A stretch of 16,412 bases of DNA from CAYUKK01 sp964445305 (GTDB lineage Bacteria > Acidobacteriota > Aminicenantia > Aminicenantales > UBA8522), in NCBI GenBank assembly GCA_964445305.1, contig CAYUKK010000230.1:1-16412 (forward strand), read 5' to 3'. The translations under genes were made by a program, and so were the position numbers. Below the pieces are notes generated by a model, which worked only from the letters and a program-made list of their open reading frames with translations, made no database searches and had not been told where the DNA came from. This document shows, in pieces, positions 14,377 through 16,412 of this stretch; the first letter of the stretch is position 1, and each line of letters starts with the position of its first letter.

Positions 14377-16005
14377 ATGAACCCAACAAGCTCTCCAGCC
14401 ATGGCAGCACCGTTTTATCTTGAAATTCTGGCCTTTCTTGTGGCATTGAGCGTAGCTCTTGGCCTTCACCTGGCTTCGGGCCGCGCTTTGAGGCACCTGA
14501 GGCAGGCAGGGCTCGAAGCGATAGCTAATTTTCTCGGCCGCATCTCTTTTCCCGCTTTTTGCCTCGGCGTGGCCCTCATTCTCTGGCTCCCTTCTTTTCG
14601 CGAAGCTTTTTCCTTCAGACCCAGGTTTGCCGCCTATGCCGAAGCAGCCGTTATCTTTTTTGCGGTTATCTTGCTCATCCGCATCATCGACGCTTCGCTT
14701 CTTTACCGCTATCAGAGAAGACGCCTCCACTTCCCCCTTCCTGACGTTCTCCACGGGTTTATCCTCATCGTCCTCTATTTGACCATCTTTTTCATTGTCC
14801 TCAGGGGGATTCTGGGTATCAATATTACTCCTCTTCTGGCGACCTCGGCCATCTTCACGGCCATCATTGGGCTGGCATTCCAGGGCGTGCTGAGCAATGT
14901 CCTGGCTGGGATTTCCCTTAACCTGACGAAGTCTCTTAGCCGCGGCGATTGGGTTAAAATCGGGCCCCATGAGGGTGTCGTCATGGAAATGAACTGGCGC
15001 GAAACTCTAATTTTTGACCGTGCCTCGAACCTCATTGTCATCCCCAATAGCACGGTTGCCGCGGAGATGATTGTCAATTTTTCCCGGCCGGAGAAGGCAA
15101 CCGCCTTGACCATCCCGATCAAGGTGAGTTATACAGCACCGCCTGCCCTCGTCCTGGAGGAGCTGCGCTCAGCTGCCAGGGAGGTGCCAGAAGTCCTCAC
15201 CACACCGGTGCCCCAGGCTTATATCCTGAGCTATGATGATTTCGGGATTTCCTATCTCTTGAAATTCTGGGTCACCGATTTCAGCCGTAAGTACGCCATC
15301 GTGGCGGACGTGGCAAGGCACATCTGGTATAAATTCAAGCGCTCGAACATCGAAATCCCCGTCAGCGTCGCCGACCAAGTCAGAGAAGTGCTCGGAGCGG
15401 TTCGAGAAGAAAAGCGGGTGGCTGCCCAAGAGGAGGAGAAGGACAAGAATTACGCCGACCTCCTCCGTTCAAGCCTGCTTCGGTTCCAGGAAGGGGAGAG
15501 AGCCGGCGAGCTTATCGTGCCTGAGGAAGGGTTGCGTCAGCTGGCCGGCCTCGTCCATCGCCAGAGATATACGAAGGGCGAGGTCATCTTCCGGCAGGGA
15601 GAAAGAGGCGAGAGTTGCTTCCTTGTGGCCAGCGGCGAGATCAAGGGCGAGATAGTTTATGAGGAGAAGGGAAAACGCTACGCCAAAGAATTCCGGGTCG
15701 GGCCGGGCGGCATTTTCGGCGAGATGTCGCTTTTTACCGGGATGCCGAGGACGGCCACGGGGACAATCGACAAGGATGCCGAGCTCCTCGAGATTAGGGC
15801 CGCCGATTTTGCTTTTCTTCTCAACGAGTATCCTGGCGTGGCTGAAGTCATCGCTGACCTCGTCAGCGAGCGCAACCGGAAGAACGAGGCTTTTCTTCGT
15901 CAAATCAAGGAGCTCTCCGCCGCCGATATCGACTCGAGCGTGAACAAGCAATCCATCCTGGCGCGCTTGAAACGCCTCATCCTTTCTTTCCGCAAGCTGC
16001 CATAG
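14377..16005 (+). CDS. MscS-family channel with C-terminal cyclic-nucleotide-binding domain (bCNG type)
   Basis: Bacterial cyclic-nucleotide-gated (bCNG) channels are MscS-superfamily proteins carrying a cNMP-binding domain that gates the pore. The 542-residue product has four hydrophobic helices (about 14-31, 56-72, 87-106, 124-146) and a pore-lining TM3-like helix (about 151-187; FTAIIGLAFQGVLSNVLAGI). The MscS beta domain follows (RGDWVKIG, RETLIFDR, LIVIPNS), then the alpha/beta domain and a charged linker (about 335-380). The cNMP domain (about 385-500) has KGEVIFRQGE and FGEMSLFTGMPRTA, with Glu449 and Arg458 able to bind the ribose and cyclic phosphate. Their 9-residue spacing matches the PKA regulatory subunit. 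ATG 14377 has GAGG 5 nt upstream; a GTG at 14371 lies inside that site. It is the last gene of the operon, probably opened or closed by the upstream cyclase's product. Confidence 0.95.
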   Translation: MNPTSSPAMAAPFYLEILAFLVALSVALGLHLASGRALRHLRQAGLEAIANFLGRISFPAFCLGVALILWLPSFREAFSFRPRFAAYAEAAVIFFAVILLIRIIDASLLYRYQRRRLHFPLPDVLHGFILIVLYLTIFFIVLRGILGINITPLLATSAIFTAIIGLAFQGVLSNVLAGISLNLTKSLSRGDWVKIGPHEGVVMEMNWRETLIFDRASNLIVIPNSTVAAEMIVNFSRPEKATALTIPIKVSYTAPPALVLEELRSAAREVPEVLTTPVPQAYILSYDDFGISYLLKFWVTDFSRKYAIVADVARHIWYKFKRSNIEIPVSVADQVREVLGAVREEKRVAAQEEEKDKNYADLLRSSLLRFQEGERAGELIVPEEGLRQLAGLVHRQRYTKGEVIFRQGERGESCFLVASGEIKGEIVYEEKGKRYAKEFRVGPGGIFGEMSLFTGMPRTATGTIDKDAELLEIRAADFAFLLNEYPGVAEVIADLVSERNRKNEAFLRQIKELSAADIDSSVNKQSILARLKRLILSFRKLP

Positions 16006-16043
16006 TCAACCGGCCATTTCCCTTGTCCTCTTGTTTTAGCCCA

Positions 16044-16072
16044 GAAAAAAAGAGCCAGCGAGGAAACTCGCT
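16044..16072 (-). terminator. Possible minus-strand terminator-like hairpin
   Basis: AGCGAG (16057-16062) and CTCGCT (16067-16072) form a perfect 6-bp stem with loop GAAA. Read on the minus strand the stem is followed after 6 nt by seven T (16050-16044). The layout resembles a rho-independent terminator, but the spacer is long and no minus-strand gene is visible to its right. It could end antisense transcription into the channel gene or be chance. Confidence 0.3.
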
Positions 16073-16246
16073 CCGACTCAGCCTTCGCTCTTCTCTCGCT
16101 TCGCTCGAGAAACCGTGCCCGCTCAGGCTTCGACGAGCTTCCTCACCCAAACCCCTCGCCTGTTTCCCCTGGCATCAAACGCTCGCGTCGGCAGGGGTCC
16201 ACCGAACCACGCCACCCTCGGGTGTCAGCCTATGGTCCTTATTTTG

Positions 16247-16252
16247 TATAAT
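16247..16252 (+). promoter_or_regulatory. Isolated perfect -10 box (TATAAT)
   Basis: TATAAT preceded by TTTTG. The best upstream -35 is only TGTCAG (16223-16228, spacing 18). It might be a distal second promoter for the tRNA, about 90 nt upstream of it. Weak. Confidence 0.25.
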
Positions 16253-16291
16253 CGAAAGCCGTTTCTCCACCCAGGAAGTTTCCATGGGAAT

Positions 16292-16321
16292 TTGAAAACA
16301 GGGCGGGTTTTAGGGTATATT
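16292..16321 (+). promoter_or_regulatory. Promoter of tRNA-Arg
   Basis: A -35 TTGAAA (16292-16297), 18-nt spacer, -10 TATATT (16316-16321). The start would be near 16328, about 10 nt before the mature tRNA 5' end, a normal short leader for RNase P. The arrangement matches the lepB promoter. Confidence 0.7.
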
Positions 16322-16337
16322 GGGCAAGAACGCGGCT

Positions 16338-16412
16338 GCCCCTGTAGCTCAGTATGGATAGAGCAAGGGATTCCTAATCCCTGTGTCGCTGGTTCGAGTC
16401 CGGCCAGGGGCA
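16338..16412 (+). tRNA. tRNA-Arg, anticodon CCU
   Basis: A full cloverleaf folds by eye. The acceptor stem is GCCCCTG/CAGGGGC with discriminator A as the last base of the window. The D stem is GCTC/GAGC. The anticodon stem is AGGGA/TCCCT with loop TTCCTAA, so the anticodon is CCT (reads AGG, Arg). The T arm is GCTGG, TTCGAGT, CCGGC with one G-U pair. Length is 75 nt without CCA; whether CCA is encoded cannot be seen because the window ends there. Confidence 0.95.

Larger units (their letters stand above)
16006..16291. other. Gene-free region between the channel gene and the tRNA promoter
   Basis: No gene is supported. It contains a perfect 6-bp hairpin with a GAAA loop (16057-16072), a second small dyad TCTCG/CGAGA (16094-16110), GC-rich words shared with the other intergenic regions (16166-16179 and 16204-16224), and a perfect TATAAT at 16247-16252. 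No rho-independent terminator for the channel operon is visible on the plus strand. Confidence 0.6.

Noticed and set aside
13840..14970. 376-residue minus-strand frame opposite the MBL and channel genes
   Set aside because: Spans two well-supported plus genes and looks like a codon-bias shadow.

Overview
The window is a fully occupied stretch of bacterial chromosome, roughly 55% GC. SecD/YajC, a type I signal peptidase, a lipobox protein and an MscS-type channel point to a didermic bacterium. No gene identifies the phylum. The gene set and its divergence from textbook homologues fit an Acidobacteriota/Aminicenantes-like uncultured lineage, but that is a guess. No transposase, phage gene or CRISPR array is visible.

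Left part (1-4740). A minus-strand unit runs ychF-like, tgt, yajC, secD (cut by the window edge). The first three genes are joined by 4-nt ATGA overlaps. It combines a ribosome-associated ATPase-like protein, the tRNA queuosine-insertion enzyme and the Sec accessory complex. Divergent from it is lepB, the signal peptidase that finishes Sec export. A membrane-anchored alkaline-phosphatase-superfamily protein (4771-6423, minus) follows convergently and appears to have lost most of its metal ligands. Divergent again are a DUF62 SAM hydroxide adenosyltransferase homologue, with Glu at the usual catalytic His position, and the RecD2 helicase.

Right part (9940-16005). A clear promoter precedes five tightly packed plus-strand genes: an anchored SH3 protein, an M48 lipoprotein protease, a CHASE2-class III nucleotidyl cyclase, a metallo-beta-lactamase-fold hydrolase, and an MscS channel with a C-terminal cyclic-nucleotide-binding domain. 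The last three read as make, possibly degrade, and respond, which would be a self-contained cyclic-nucleotide-gated channel module. This is the most interesting feature of the window. A tRNA-Arg(CCU) gene with its own promoter closes the window.

Promoters of TTGAC/A, 17-18 nt, TANNNT type recur. Three of them sit so close to the best start codon that the mRNAs would be leaderless or nearly so. The intergenic regions share short GC-rich words and inverted repeats that no gene explains.
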